A DNA stretch of 64,000 nt, from NCBI GenBank assembly GCA_024138015.1, contig JAMXBB010000007.1, forward strand, positions 88,082,727 to 88,146,726, given 5' to 3'. How positions within the stretch are numbered: position 1 is the first letter of the stretch; each line of letters opens with the position of its first letter. Source of the stretch: Lumnitzera littorea (taxonomy: Eukaryota > Streptophyta > Magnoliopsida > Myrtales > Combretaceae). Positions 10,275-21,780 of the stretch are shown here, piece after piece. The notes below the pieces were generated by a model. That model worked only from the letters and a program-made list of their open reading frames with translations. It was not told where the DNA came from and searched no databases. The translations under genes and the position numbers were made by a program.

Positions 10275-12282
10275 TCTCAAGCCTTATTTTGTTTTCCTTA
10301 ATTAAACCTATTTTAAACCTAACCCACTTAATATAAGTTACTCAACATAAAAATAAGGAAATACATTTTTCTTAAAAAAATGTTAAAAAAATATTTTTTG
10401 AAAAATAACTTAGAGTTGCTAACTAGATAAACTGGAAAAAAAGTCAAATTGGAGTTTTTAGGTGAGAAAACCTAAATTTAGCCACTAATCTTTGGATTTT
10501 TTTAAAAAAAGTTAATTTTTTAGAAAATTTTACTGGAAAATTTAAATTTGGGGCTAACCTATAAAAAGAAAAAAAAAATTATATTGTTTTTTAGTTTCCC
10601 CAAAAATGCCTATATACCCGTTAATCATGATCAAACCAACATAGTTCTTTTTTTAGAAAAAATTTAGTGGGTTGATTTATTTTAATTTGAAAATTAAGCT
10701 AGATTTACATTATTTAACAATTTATTATTTTTATAAAAAAAAAAAACTAAAATGATCTAACTACATAAATCTATTTTTTTAAAAAATTAACAAACTAAAT
10801 CTTTTGAAAAAAACTCCAATTATGATTTTTATTTAAAAAAAAAACTACATACCGAAAGTTTATTTTTCTAAACCTTAAATCAAATATTTATATAAATTTA
10901 CTGAGATATCCGATTTAGATACACATCTTTACCAAAGATATTATTCTTGGAAAGATATGTATCCAAATGCAAAAAATGCAATTTACATGAAAGGATGCAA
11001 GTTTTATGAAGAGGATGCAATTTATATATTTTATTCTTAAGAAATATGTAAATTTTTTTAAAACATGGCATATAATTATTCTAAAATGAATCGACAACCT
11101 ATACTAAGAAAAATAAACTTTGTAAGGTAAAATTATTAATTAAAAACAGAAGAAAAAATAAACTAGCTTACCCAATTTGTTAAAATGATCTGATCTAAGG
11201 GATAATCACGTGGATTGGATTGGGTTGAATTTGGGTCGGATTAACAAAGCTAAGTAGCTCCAACGACAGCAATAATGCTTACAACGTAGCTATAGTTTGG
11301 TGCTACTATGTATGACTATTGCTGTTCGTCAGGCCATTATGTGTGAAGCATATGCATTGAGCTACTATGGAATACTGTACTTGCTATGATTGAGGTTGCT
11401 GCATATTGAATGCGGACTAGCTAGACATTGTTGTGCATGAAGTGTTGGACTCGTGCATGAAATGCTAGACTCGTGCATGAGGTGTTGTTGGACATGCATG
11501 ATGTGAAGCTCCTAAATGTGCATGAAATGCTATTGGACGTATGTGTTATCATCTAGACTATTTGGATTATGGGTTGGAGTGTTGTGTGTATACAAGAGAT
11601 GTGTGTGTGTGTATGTGATGAGACGTGTGTGTGTGTAGAAATTGTGAATAGTGGCGTGTGAGTGATTGTGGATGTTGTTTTTTGTGTAATTGTGAAACGT
11701 TGATTGTTTTTCAACCGAAAGTTCACTATTTATAAACCATGGATTTAATTTTTTTTTTGTAGATTCAATCTTAACAAATCTAATATTTATAGGATAAGAT
11801 AATAGCCAATTTAGATTTGTCAAATTCATTTAAGATTTAATCTAATCCATTTTCAAGATCAAGTTTTCAGAAACCCTGTATTTTATTTAGTCTTTCTTTA
11901 CTGGGTTGGACTTTGTCCATCTTGTTTTAAGTTAGTCGTAACATTTAATATATAGCCCAAGATACATGTTAACCCATTTAATAAATCCTAAGTTTATTTA
12001 GCTTAATATAAATTAGATAAAAATCCACTTTATATTTTATTAGATAAAAAAAAATTTAATGAAGCCTAGCTATTTAGAGACTCAGAATTTATTGAATTGA
12101 ATGTATGCCATTTACGATTATTTGATCTAATCTTAAACTAACTAACTTGACTTAACTCGACTTGACACTTTAATTACTTTTTTAAAATTTTTCTTCAAAA
12201 ATAATAAATTTTTAAACTTGGCTTGGCCTAATAAGTCAAAAAGAAAAAAATCCTAATATGTAGCAAAAATTGGGTATCTATA
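10275..12282 (-). mobile_element. 3' LTR of minus-strand Tat element 'H'
   Basis: On the minus strand the LTR starts TATAGATACCC at 12282, directly after the polypurine tract, and ends near 10275 in a decayed GGCTTGAGA. It is about 2.0 kb long. Adjacent on its right are a tandem array and then a Tat-type polyprotein in the same orientation, which identifies it as a 3' LTR. TATAAATA on the minus strand at 11727-11734 marks the promoter. A GT/CA-rich stretch at 11590-11640 gives an accidental His/Thr-rich frame. Confidence 0.7.
11727..11734 (-). promoter_or_regulatory. TATA box of LTR H
   Basis: TATAAATA on the minus strand, the same core as in the LTRs at 35245, 50955 and 57866, lies about 550 bases into the LTR. 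Confidence 0.5.
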
Positions 12283-12297
12283 GCTGCTTTACTTTGT
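12283..12297 (-). other. Polypurine tract, element H
   Basis: On the minus strand, CAAAGTAAAGCAGC abuts the LTR start. It matches the PPT position in elements G, C and D. Confidence 0.6.
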
Positions 12298-12439
12298 AGT
12301 GAAGTTTGATTAGAACTTTACTACGAAAACAAAAAAAGATACCCATTTTTGCTGAATCATGTCTTGAATTGATAGGATGAGGATGACTAACTTAAATGGT
12401 CAATTGACCAATTTCTCATCTTGAATGGATGAAGCATAT

Positions 12440-12860
12440 CGACTTAAAAGGTCGATGTAGAGAACAAAAGGCTTATCCTGTAAGGATAGGGCAATGGAAT
12501 AGGAAGCCTATTTTGAAAGGACAAGGAAAAATGAATAAAGCAACCTGTCTTAAAAGGATAAGGCAAAGGAATAAAGGGGCCTGTCTTTAAAGGACAGAGC
12601 AAAAGAACATAAGGCCTATCTTGAAAGGATAAGGTAATAGGATTAAAGAGGCTAGTCTTAAAAGGATGGGGTAAAAGAACAGGGGACTTGTCTTGAAAGG
12701 ATAGGGCAATAGGATTAAAGAGGCCCATCTTGAAAGGATGGGGCAAAAAAAACAAAGGACATGTCTTGCAAAGATAGGGTAAAATGATTAGGAGGCCTAT
12801 TTTAAAAAGATAGGGCAAAAGATTAGGGGAACCTATTTTGAAAGAGTAAGGTAAAAGAAT
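12440..12860 (-). repeat. About 54-bp tandem array in element H, open as a 124-codon frame
   Basis: There are roughly eight degenerate copies of a unit with core CTTGAAAGGATAGGGCAA on the plus strand. Because the unit is close to 54 bp, the minus strand (sense for element H) stays open from 12818 to 12444. It encodes a Pro/Phe/Leu-rich product with an 18-residue period (repeated PHPFKTxLFNPI and LSFQD motifs). No known protein family is recognised. An open frame is expected by chance when the monomer is a multiple of three, so I treat it as a 3' UTR array of the Tat type. Confidence 0.75.
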
Positions 12861-13504
12861 TGGGGGTCAATTGACTCATTTTAGATTCATAGATAATCCA
12901 AAGAGGATAGATCTCTTTGAGACTTTTAATAAACTTCTCAATTCTCCTAAATATCCCTATTAAAGACTTTAAGATGATTTTACTTAGGAATGGAAAATTT
13001 CGCAGATAGTAACCAATCGACATACCTCATATTAACTCTCGATATTCACTCATTCAAATAGCAAAATGTCACTAAGGTACCCTATCAATATTGTACTTTT
13101 TCTTGGAATAAGGTCTTCTTCACTTATGGGATCCAATCATGATTGAAATTTTTAGTTGATAAGTCTTTTAACCATACCATGCTCATATCTTAATCTTGCT
13201 TTTGTCGTCACCGGTTTTCAATTTCCACCTCTATGATTCCTAAAAAATAAATTTCTTTTCGAAAAACAAGATTAAATCATTAAGAGCATTAAACTTCAAT
13301 TTATTTGGTGATCTAAATTCATTGGTAAAGCGTATGAGGCTAAGAAACACAGTATAAGAGGATTTATTGGTGAAGTGTATGTCGATCGATGACCATTCGA
13401 ATCCGAGAACTTTCATAGATGTCAACTTTGCTATAAACAATGAAAGATTAACCACAAACAATTCACAATAAAAATTGAAATCTTTATTGAACTCAGTTTT
13501 CATC

Positions 13505-14640
13505 AATAATACAATTTAATAGCATTTGAATTCACAGGACCCCTTAATTACAAACCATCCATTTCCATTAACACTAATGCACCTCCTGATAATACCTTCT
13601 TTACCATATATGGGCCTTCATAATTCAGAGCAAATTTTCCCCTAGGGTCTTTCACACTTGGCAACACTTTTTTCAACACCAAATCTCCTTCCTTGTAGTA
13701 CCTCAAGTGTACTTTTTTGTTAAAGGCTCGAATTAACCTCTATTGGTAACATTGACCATGGCATACCACTGCAAGCTTCCTTTCATCTAGGAGATTCAAA
13801 TGCTCCATTCACTTCCTTACCCACTCCGCTTCATCGAGCTAAATTTCCACTAGCAATTGAAACAAAGGTATTTCTACTTCCATCGGTAATACTGCTTCAG
13901 TTCCATATCCCAATGAATAAGGTGTTTCACTTGTAGAGGTTTTCACTAAGGTTTTATAAGCCATGAAAGCAAAAGGGAGCATCTCATGCCATCTCTATAA
14001 GTGATTACCATCTTCTCAATTATTTTCTTGATACTCTTATTAGCAACATCAAATGCACTATTCATTTGAGGTTAGTATAAAGTCGAGTTTGTATGATTGA
14101 TTTTAAATTAGTTGCATACTTCAGTCATTAGCTTGTTATTCAAATTTGACCTATTGCCCATAATAATAGACTCAGGTGTACTGTATCTTGCAATGATATC
14201 TTTTTTCAGAAATCTGACTACCACTCCTTTTGTTACCAAAGCATACAACACTGCTTCTATCTACTTGGTAAAATAGTCAATCATGACTACAATGAATCTA
14301 TGCCCATTTGAAGTCGTTGGCGTAATTGGACCAATCACATTTATCCCCTACATTGAGAAAGGCTAAGGAGTTAATAATACATGTAATTCTTAAGGAGGAG
14401 CATTGATTTTATTAGTGTATACTTAATATAGATGATAATGCCTTATATGCTCGATACAGTTTAATTCCATCGTCATCTAAAAATAAACCATCCTCATGAT
14501 TTTCCTAACTAATATATACCCATTCATATGAGAACCACAAACCCCTTCATGCACCTATTTCATCAATTTCTCAGCTTCTTCTTTGTCTACATATCTTAGT
14601 GATGTCATATCAAGTGATCTTTTGTACAACGTAACTCCAA
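13505..14640 (-). pseudogene. Integrase remnant (Tat element H)
   Basis: Minus-strand pieces follow a Tat integrase in order: zinc domain HEGVCGSHMNG with the later CHKC position read as YHLY; catalytic core NVIGPI...SNGHRFIVVMIDYFTK; IIMGNRSN where the family has IITDNG; NSAFDVANKSIKK where the family has an E in that position; then GDLVLKK, DPRGKFALNYEGPY and a final VNSNAIK. The DDE triad has therefore become D-G-D, and two zinc-binding cysteines became tyrosine. At least five in-frame stops are present. The polyprotein end is near 13505. Confidence 0.9.
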
Positions 14641-14979
14641 TTAATAGGAAATGAGCAGCCAATCTCCTTAAAGCTTTTCTATCTTTTCTATTAGCCTCAT
14701 TAAGGAACTCACTCATTTGAAGTAACTTTTTGATATCATAATACCAAGACTTCTTTTATTGTTTCTCTTCAATAGTCAAACAAAAACTCAGTCTTTCCTC
14801 TACCTAAATCTTTAGGGGTTGAATTTTTATCCTATTCGTAACTTTCACCATTGATGCTAATGTGACTAGTGCATCAGCAAATTAATTTTGAGTTCTTAGA
14901 ATATAAATGAATGAAATTTCCTAGAATATTTCAATTTGCTTTCTTAAATGCTCATGATAAGATGTCAACTTTCCATCTT

Positions 14980-15240
14980 TCGTCTTATATTCCCCTAGAA
15001 TCTAGAGAACTATAAGAGAGGAATCTCTATATACTTCAAGCTTTTGTATTCCTATGTCTAAGGCCATTTTGAGCCCCAAAATGCAACCCTCATATTCTGC
15101 TATATTGTTCGTATATGGAAATGCTAACTTAGTTACCACAAGGAAATAATTACCCTCGGGTGATACTAGTACTACCCCTATCCCATATTTGAACACATTG
15201 GCTGCTTCATTAAAATCATTCTCCATTCTAGTTTTTCACC
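14980..15240 (-). pseudogene. Second (archaeal-like) RNase H remnant
   Basis: An open stretch of 74 codons contains GIGVVLVSPEG, then NNIAEYEGCILGL and KLEVYRDSSLIV, the standard layout of the extra RNase H of Tat-lineage elements. The glutamate of AEYE and the later aspartate (DSS) remain. The first catalytic aspartate (family FDGA) reads FNEA here, so activity would be lost. Confidence 0.88.
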
Positions 15241-15289
15241 ACTCAATTCATTCACCACCATCACATTTTCAATAGGAAACTAGACATCC

Positions 15290-15900
15290 AAACCATCATC
15301 TTCATCTTTTAGTGGGTATTTTTCCAATTAATCAACCACTGCTTTCCCTTTAACTAAACTATGACTTACGTATTTGATATCAAACTTAGAGAGCAGCATC
15401 TTCCACTTCGATATTCTCCCTATCAATGCCAACTTTTCTACTAAATACCTCAACGAGTCATGTTTTGTTAACAACTCCACTAAGTAAGAGCGAGTATATT
15501 GTCTAAGCTTATGCATCACCTATACTAAGGCACAACATGTTTTCTCCACCTTTGAGTATTTCTATTTGCCTTTTGTGAACTTCTTACTCAATTGATATAT
15601 ATGATGTTCTTTTTTGTATGTTTCATCTCTCTGCCCTAGCTTATACCCCATCAATTTAGGGAAGATTATCAAGTAGAGAATCAATGGTAATGCTAATGTA
15701 AGAGTGACTGATACTAGTAGATTCATAAGATACTCTTTGATTTCAACAAATGCTTGCTCACATTCTTCGTCCCATTCTATTACTGCATTCTTCCTTAAAA
15801 GCTTGAATAATGGCTTACATTTATCAATTAGCTGTGATACAAACCAAGCAATATAATTTAACCTTCCCATCAATCCGTAAACTTCTTTTACAGTTTTCGG
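15290..15900 (-). pseudogene. RNase H and connection remnant
   Basis: The minus strand shows DETYKKEHHIYQLSKKFT, then EKTCCAL, then LRYLVEKLALIGRISKWKML, SKFDIKYV and KGKAVVD. These are consecutive landmarks of the gypsy RNase H domain between RT and the extra RNase H. The frame is interrupted around 15520-15560 and near 15327. Confidence 0.88.
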
Positions 15901-16560
15901 TGAAAGCATACTAACTATTGCCTTAACTTTGTCTGGTTTTACCTCAATCCCATTTCTACTAACTATAAAACCCAACAATTTACTCAAGGTTACTCCAAAG
16001 GTGCACTTTTTTGGATTTAGCCTTAGTGGGAATTTTCTCAACTACTTAAGCTATTTTCTTAGAACATTGACATGATTCTCATCCTCTTTAGATTTGGCAA
16101 TCATATCATCTACATAAACTTCGTTTTCCTTATGCATCATGTCATGAAACAAGGTAACCATAGCTCGCTGATAAGTTACCCTAGCGTTCTTTAACTCGAA
16201 AGGCATTACATGGTAATAAAACGTTCCTCAAGTGGTAATGAAGGTGGTTTTGATTTTATCTTCTTCTGCCATCTTGATTTGATTATTCTTGAGAAACCAT
16301 CCATAAATAAGAAAAGATAATTTTCAACCGTATTGTCTACCAATACATCAATGTGTGGTAAAGAGAAATTATCCTTAGGCATTGATTGGTTTAAATCATG
16401 AAAGTTCACACATACCCTAACTTTTTCATTTTTTCTTCAGCACCGGCACCACATTAGCTCTGAACCTGACTTTTAGTAATTTCTTCACTTCTTCTTTTAT
16501 TTTAAGGAATATGTCTAGCCTAAATCGCGTAAACTTTTGCCTTTTCAGTTTAATATCATC
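15900..16560 (-). pseudogene. Reverse transcriptase remnant with YVDD motif
   Basis: The minus strand carries VCVNFHDLNQSMPKDNFSLP, HIDVLVDN and FMDGFSR, then a frame change, then MPFELKNARVTYQRAM, LFHDMMHKENEVYVDDMIAK, and finally RLNPKKCTFGV and KLLGFIVSRNGIEVKPDK. The catalytic YVDD is at about 16105-16116. The motif order and wording match Tat-lineage RT closely, and the frame is disrupted near 16205 and 16045. Confidence 0.92.
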
Positions 16561-17699
16561 TATTGTAGGCAACTTCTAAACTATGATCGATGAATCCAAA
16601 CCAGGCATGTCCTTATAGGACCAAGTGAATATATCCAAATATTCTGATAATAACCGTAACAACTCCTGCTTCTGATCTTCTACTAAATTACCCCCAATTT
16701 TCAAGTTTCGTAGATTCTCTTTTTTCCCTAAATTCATCCTAACTATCGGTTCATCAATGATTACTTTTCCTTATTCAAATCAACACCAACTCTCCTATAT
16801 TTCATTTAAGGTCTCAACATCATCTCCGATCTTTAACCTAGCAGGGCCAAAGGTAATATTGGTACTTTCATCGTTTATAACGAAATATCCATTATTTTCA
16901 TCATTTTTATCAAATCTAAAGAGTAAAGAAAAAGGCAAGGGTAACAAGTAAATAACAACGAAGAATAATCGAGAGAGAGAAAGGAAATAACCTTATTGAA
17001 TGAATTCAAATTGTCTAAAAGAAAGGGTCTAACTAATTGGACTAACAATGAAAGCAAATGCTCCTAATTGATCTAATGTTCCTTTTCTAAAGAGACCTAT
17101 TAACAAGAATGGAAAACTAATTGCATAAGGAAACAGGGAAGCCAATATCTTTCTCCTCATCTGGACTAATGCTGCATTGCTATGCTAAAGCTTTGGCTAC
17201 TTTGGGTTCTTGAATACAAGCTAGTCCTGGGAATATCTAATGGATGTTTGGAAAATCCATATAAACATAGTATAGCTGATCTCCTCTCTTCCCTTTAGTT
17301 TTGGCCTTCATTTCTTAGATTTCTTCCTTAGTGGGCTCATATCTAAGCCCGAATGTTCCAATCTACTGCTTAGGTTGTCCCGAGTGACCCTATGCCTCCT
17401 GTCTTGATACTTTAATCATGCTGACTTCATAAAAAATCTACAACCTTAGCTGCTCCAATTCCTTACTCCCGATATACAAAATGGCTATCTATTTGTAAAT
17501 TTCATAATCTTACTCCTTAAGAATAATGACTAACTGCCCATTGGCTATGAATTTCACCTTTTGATGTAAACTAGATGGAATTGCCCCTACTAAGTGAATC
17601 TATGGCCTTCCTAATAGAAGATTAAAGGTACGAGGTATATCCAAGACTTGAAATGGAATAGTGAACATTTGTGAACCAATCTCAACCTACAGCCTAATT

Positions 17700-17950
17700 T
17701 CTCCAAGTATCTCTCTCTTTTGATCCATTAACAGCACTTACTACAATCGAGCTAAGCTTTACCTCAATTGAATATACTCTAAGCACATTTAGTGTTGCTA
17801 GCAAACATACATACAGTGAAAAGCCATTATCAATTAGTACCTGAGCAATAATTCTCCCTACATACTTAACCACTATGAAGAGGGGTTTTGTGTATTGGTC
17901 CCCTTCTTCGCCTAACTCATCTAGTGAGAATGAAATCTAATCCATTGCAA
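17700..17950 (-). pseudogene. Aspartic protease remnant
   Basis: The minus strand reads YVGRIIAQVLIDNGFSLYVC, matching the Tat protease active-site region (family VLIDNGSSLN). The catalytic Asp is near 17829-17831. The serine after the glycine is replaced by Phe. Surrounding frames are short. Confidence 0.7.
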
Positions 17951-18899
17951 ACACTGTGTTAACTACCAATCCTAACTTTTCAATGGAAATGCCTTCGGGT
18001 ACTTTGACATCTTTCAAAATATTGATTAAAGCTTCTTAATGAGCATCAAATGATAGTAATAAGCCAATTAGGGAGATCCAAGCCAATACCTTAGCTAGCT
18101 AATCTATAATCTTATACTTACTAGCTTTTACTATCTTCTTAGCAATGCTCTGATCTTTCTCATCTATATCCTTAAAGATCCTTTGAGAAGCCTCTTCTAC
18201 AGTAGTCTTTCTCTTAGCCTCCTCGTTTTAGTTATAGACTTATCCCGGTCATAAACTTATCCTGAGCGAGTAAGCCCTCCAACCATAGGTAGTAAGGACC
18301 TAGTTGTTTGATTCACCATTTGGTAATCTAAAAGGGCTGTTTTGTAATTTTCTAGGGCTATTAGGACATTAAAAGCAATTTTCTTAGGTTTACCCAATTC
18401 TTTAACCTTCTCATCCTTCTCATGGTACTAAAAAACCAAAGGTTTAACCCCATCTCTAATCATCTTAACTATCTCAACTATCCTCTTGGCTTCTACAATA
18501 AGCTTGTCTTCATCCTCAAATTTGGAACCCCATCTAGTAGGTAGTTTGTCAACATATATTATAAGTGAACCAGCGTAATCAACTAAGTATTCAAATTTGC
18601 CTAATGGCTCTCCTAAGGTATCAACTGTTATATCTCTAGCTTCATACCTTTTTCTAAGCTCCTTTTGAATACATTTCTTTCATAGTTTTGGAACCATCAT
18701 AGCCATAATGTTAGTTTTCTTTATCTTCCCATTTTTCAACAATTAATATATTGCTAGTTTGGTTTGGGTCTAATCTCTAAGATTCATATTCTACAAGTGT
18801 CTGGCCTACCTTAAATTCTAAGCTACTTCTTTAATGGTGATAGGGAGACTATCTAGATCAACTTCTGGTTCAAACACTTCAGCGACAATCATATTGATT

Positions 18900-19459
18900 G
18901 AGCGTATATGATCTGATAGAGGATTATTACTTACATTAAGAGTGGGAGTCTAAATGAAGTCTAATTGCACCTACTTAGCATCAATAAGATCCTAGATCTT
19001 GTGTTTGAGTCTCCAATACTAGTCTGTTGAATGTCCTACTTGACCCAAATGATAATCGCAATGGAGCTGTAGGTTTTAGTCCCTTGGTCTCTATCCCTCC
19101 GTCAGCATTTCAAATGTCAAGAGATTCTCTTTTCTTAATCATATAAGAACTTGGCTTAGAGGAATGGGGATCTTAGTAAATTGTCTCCTTTATGGGCTAT
19201 TACTCTATCCAGATTCGCCGCGAGAATGGAGTCTCTCATCATGGCTACCAATGCTGCAAGTCTAACAAGGTTGCCAATATTGATAGCACTTACAGTAGCT
19301 TCTTTGGCCTTGTTAGGGAACCTCGTAAGAGGCATCTTCTTCTCAACTTCATGATTAGGAAGCCTTCCAACAAAGATAGCTTCCTCAATTCAGCACCCCA
19401 AGGCTACAATCTCTGTAAAGTTAGAGGTAGAATGATGTACCAAATATTGGTAGTATGGA
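18900..19459 (-). pseudogene. C-terminal gag remnant (zinc-finger-like)
   Basis: On the minus strand, HCDYHLGQVGHSTD, a stop, then YWRLKHKIQDLI matches the end of Tat gag (CxYHxGxxGHxTxxCxxLKxKIQDLID). The last zinc cysteine reads Tyr. Only about 400 bases separate this from the LTR-like block at 19460, so most of gag, the leader and the PBS are missing. The 101-codon plus-strand frame at 19192-19497 lies antisense to this and is not a gene. Confidence 0.7.
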
Positions 19460-20049
19460 TATCGAGCTTAGTTTTTTCACCTCCCGATTCTTTATAAATT
19501 AGGTTTTCTTTTAAACCGGTTAGTATTAAACCCTACCTGTTTAATAAAACCGGTTTTATTTATATGATGAAAACCACTTTAGAGTCGCCACTCAACTGGG
19601 ATCGAAAAAAAGAGTTAATTTATGACTAATTGAGTAGATTGGTCATAACTTAGCTATTAGTCTATCGACTAAACCAATTTTATAAGACAGTTTTTGATAC
19701 CAATGATCCAGATCCGAAGGTTAAGAATTTTAAACCATTATGGGTATCACTAACTTTTCAAATTTAATTTTAACCTTAAAAATCACCTTTCAATTTCAAA
19801 AGATAGAACTCAATTATTTACCTAAATGAGATAATTCAAACAATTTAAACTAAAAAGGAAAAATCAGGTTTTTTATTTTTATCATCGCCTCGTCGATGCC
19901 AACGTACTCGTTATTCAAGATCAAACATACGTAGTTCTTTTCATAAAACTTTAATATGTTGATTTAATTTTAATCTAAAAATACATCGGATTTACGTTTT
20001 TAACCCAATTTGGTTTATTGAGGAACACAACTCAACACTGAAAGCTTAC

Positions 20050-20970
20050 ACTCACCTAGAGTTTGCTAAACACGACACAATTGCCACTCTTACAATAGAA
20101 GACATACATACAATAGTAGACAACAGCTATGAGCTACACCACGATGATAAGGCACACATACACTACTCCTATATGTAAACTTCAACAACAAGACACTCAC
20201 ACACATGATGGAAGATATACTCGACAATAGACACACTCACACAACAAGAAACACACATATACAAGACAAAATACACGCACATAGACTCAATAGTAGAACA
20301 AACATACATGTACGACAATGGAACACTACACACTTGATAGCATAAACATATGACAGTGGACATTGTTGTTAAAATTATGAGTCAAAAATACGTTTTTACG
20401 AGTTTATGATTTTATAATATTTTTCTTAATTAAAATGAATGTAAAATCATTTATGTATAAACTTTTAGTAAAGTTATGAACTTTTATATATAATTTTACA
20501 AATTTACGATTTTACCAGTTTTATACGATTCTACTAATTCTGTGCATTTAAATGAATAGTAGAATCGCGAGTTTAACAACCATGACTATAGATATACACG
20601 AGATAGTACATACATTCAACAATGGACACACTCACACAACTAAAAACACACACATATAAGACATAATGCACATACACAGACTCGATAGTAGAACACACAC
20701 TCACGACAGTGGAACACTACACACTTGACAGCACAAACACATGACAATGGATATACACGAGACATCACATACATACACACGTGACAGTAGGCACACACAC
20801 ATGCACAATAGAATGATAACACAAACACACACACGAGACAGTATACTCACGACAGTGGAACACTACACACTTGACAACACAAACACATGATGGTGGATAT
20901 ACATGAGACAGCACAAATACACATGCAAGACAACGCGCACACACAACCGTGCGACACAATACATACACAC
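20050..20970. repeat. CA-rich degenerate tandem repeats
   Basis: Long units share GACAGTGGAACACTACACACTTGA and CAACAATGGACACACTCACACAAC and recur at about 20170-20360, 20590-20760 and 20760-20930. They are rich in ACAC. They produce Cys/Val-rich minus-strand frames that are pure translation artefacts. One copy is split by the insertion at 20364-20580. Confidence 0.75.
20364..20580. mobile_element. MITE-like insertion with short terminal inverted repeats
   Basis: The CA-rich repeat is abruptly interrupted by 217 bases of AT-rich sequence whose ends are inverted copies, GTTGTTAAA on the left and TTTAACAAC on the right. CAT flanks both sides (20361-20363 and 20581-20583), a possible 3-bp target duplication. 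Inside, CGATTCTACTA and TAGTAGAATCG (about 20527-20569) form an 11-bp stem. Size, ends and lack of coding suit a miniature inverted-repeat transposon. The superfamily is not determined. Confidence 0.55.
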
Positions 20971-21780
20971 TTACGACTAAGACAGCAGAGTAGAATTTAT
21001 AAGTGGGATAGGGGATGCTTTGGCTAGGCTTTATACGATACTTGACTATTTAAATGGATGGACTTAGGTTCTTCAATTTGGAGTGGGTTCAACTACTTAC
21101 AACAATGATACAGCAACAAGGAAATCCAAAACACTTCAAGCTTATCACGGACATCAGTAGGTAGAACAATTCAGAACATTTTGGCTAGCACTAGAAATTT
21201 TTTAACAGCACTTGCTTGATAGGGACAAGATTCGAGTCTACCCTACAACCCTTGATCAAGGCACTAACAGTTGGCTACAACTCGACAACAGTGTAACACG
21301 ACGTGAATAAGGCAAAGCATGAACTCAGAAACCACAACTTAAAGGATAACAGAAATGCTACAAGTGAGTCAAATTCGGCTTACTTACAAAAGGCTTGAAG
21401 TAATGTTTGCCTTTTAAGAATGCTACCACTCTCCACACCGACCCCTATTCAATTCTTCTCCTATTGCTGGGCTGCGAGTGCGCTACTTTCCTTGAGTACG
21501 TGTAACATTAGGAAAATAGTGGGATAGTAGAGTGTTTGTTCTTCGACAGTTGGGAGTTTGCTTTTCTTTCTTTAAGGGGAAAAGATTGAGTGGCCATCGG
21601 AAACCTAAAAGTGAAGGGTAATGCAGCTGCTGTAGTGAAGATGTCCGTGTGTCCTTGACTCCAATCGTCAAATCGCCACTTTTTGGAAAGGACAATGCTT
21701 CACGTTGTTGCTCCAGCAGCAGTACGGGGGACGTTAAATATCAACTCAAAAAAGGGAAAAGGAAACTTTCCTTTGATTAA

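Larger units (their letters stand above)
13505..19130 (-). pseudogene. Degenerate Tat-lineage Ty3/gypsy gag-pro-pol
   Basis: Reading right to left, remnants appear in the order gag C-terminus, protease, reverse transcriptase, RNase H, a second (archaeal-like) RNase H and integrase. The second RNase H between RNase H and integrase is diagnostic of the Tat (Ogre/Retand) lineage. The frame is broken by many stops and shifts, and the longest intact piece is 159 codons (16041-15562). Between protease and RT (about 16560-17690) only scattered similarity to the linker is visible. Key catalytic residues are lost in integrase and the second RNase H. It lies between the array at 12440-12860 and an LTR-like block from 19460. 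It is a fossil, not a functional gene. Confidence 0.9.
19460..21780 (-). mobile_element. Minus-strand Tat-type LTR block, boundary and partner uncertain
   Basis: The left end reads TATCGAGCTTAG (LTR terminus TGTCGAGCC type). The next ~590 bases closely follow other Tat LTR tails, for example 41148-41760 (TCGCCACTC, ATTAGTCTATCGACTAAA, GGGTATCAC). No TGGCGACTCC-type PBS adjoins, and the U3-like part after 21000 does not resemble the LTR at 10275-12282. This is therefore either a 5' LTR joined across a deletion or an unrelated LTR. CA-rich repeats and a MITE-like insertion interrupt it. AATTTATA at 20994-21001 is a minus-strand TATA candidate. Confidence 0.5.

Noticed and set aside
19192..19497. 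101-codon plus-strand frame
   Set aside because: Antisense to the gag remnant and running into an LTR terminus, so a chance frame.
20169..20968. Cys/Val-rich minus-strand frames that look like small secreted peptides
   Set aside because: They are translations of ACAC-rich tandem repeats and have no other support.
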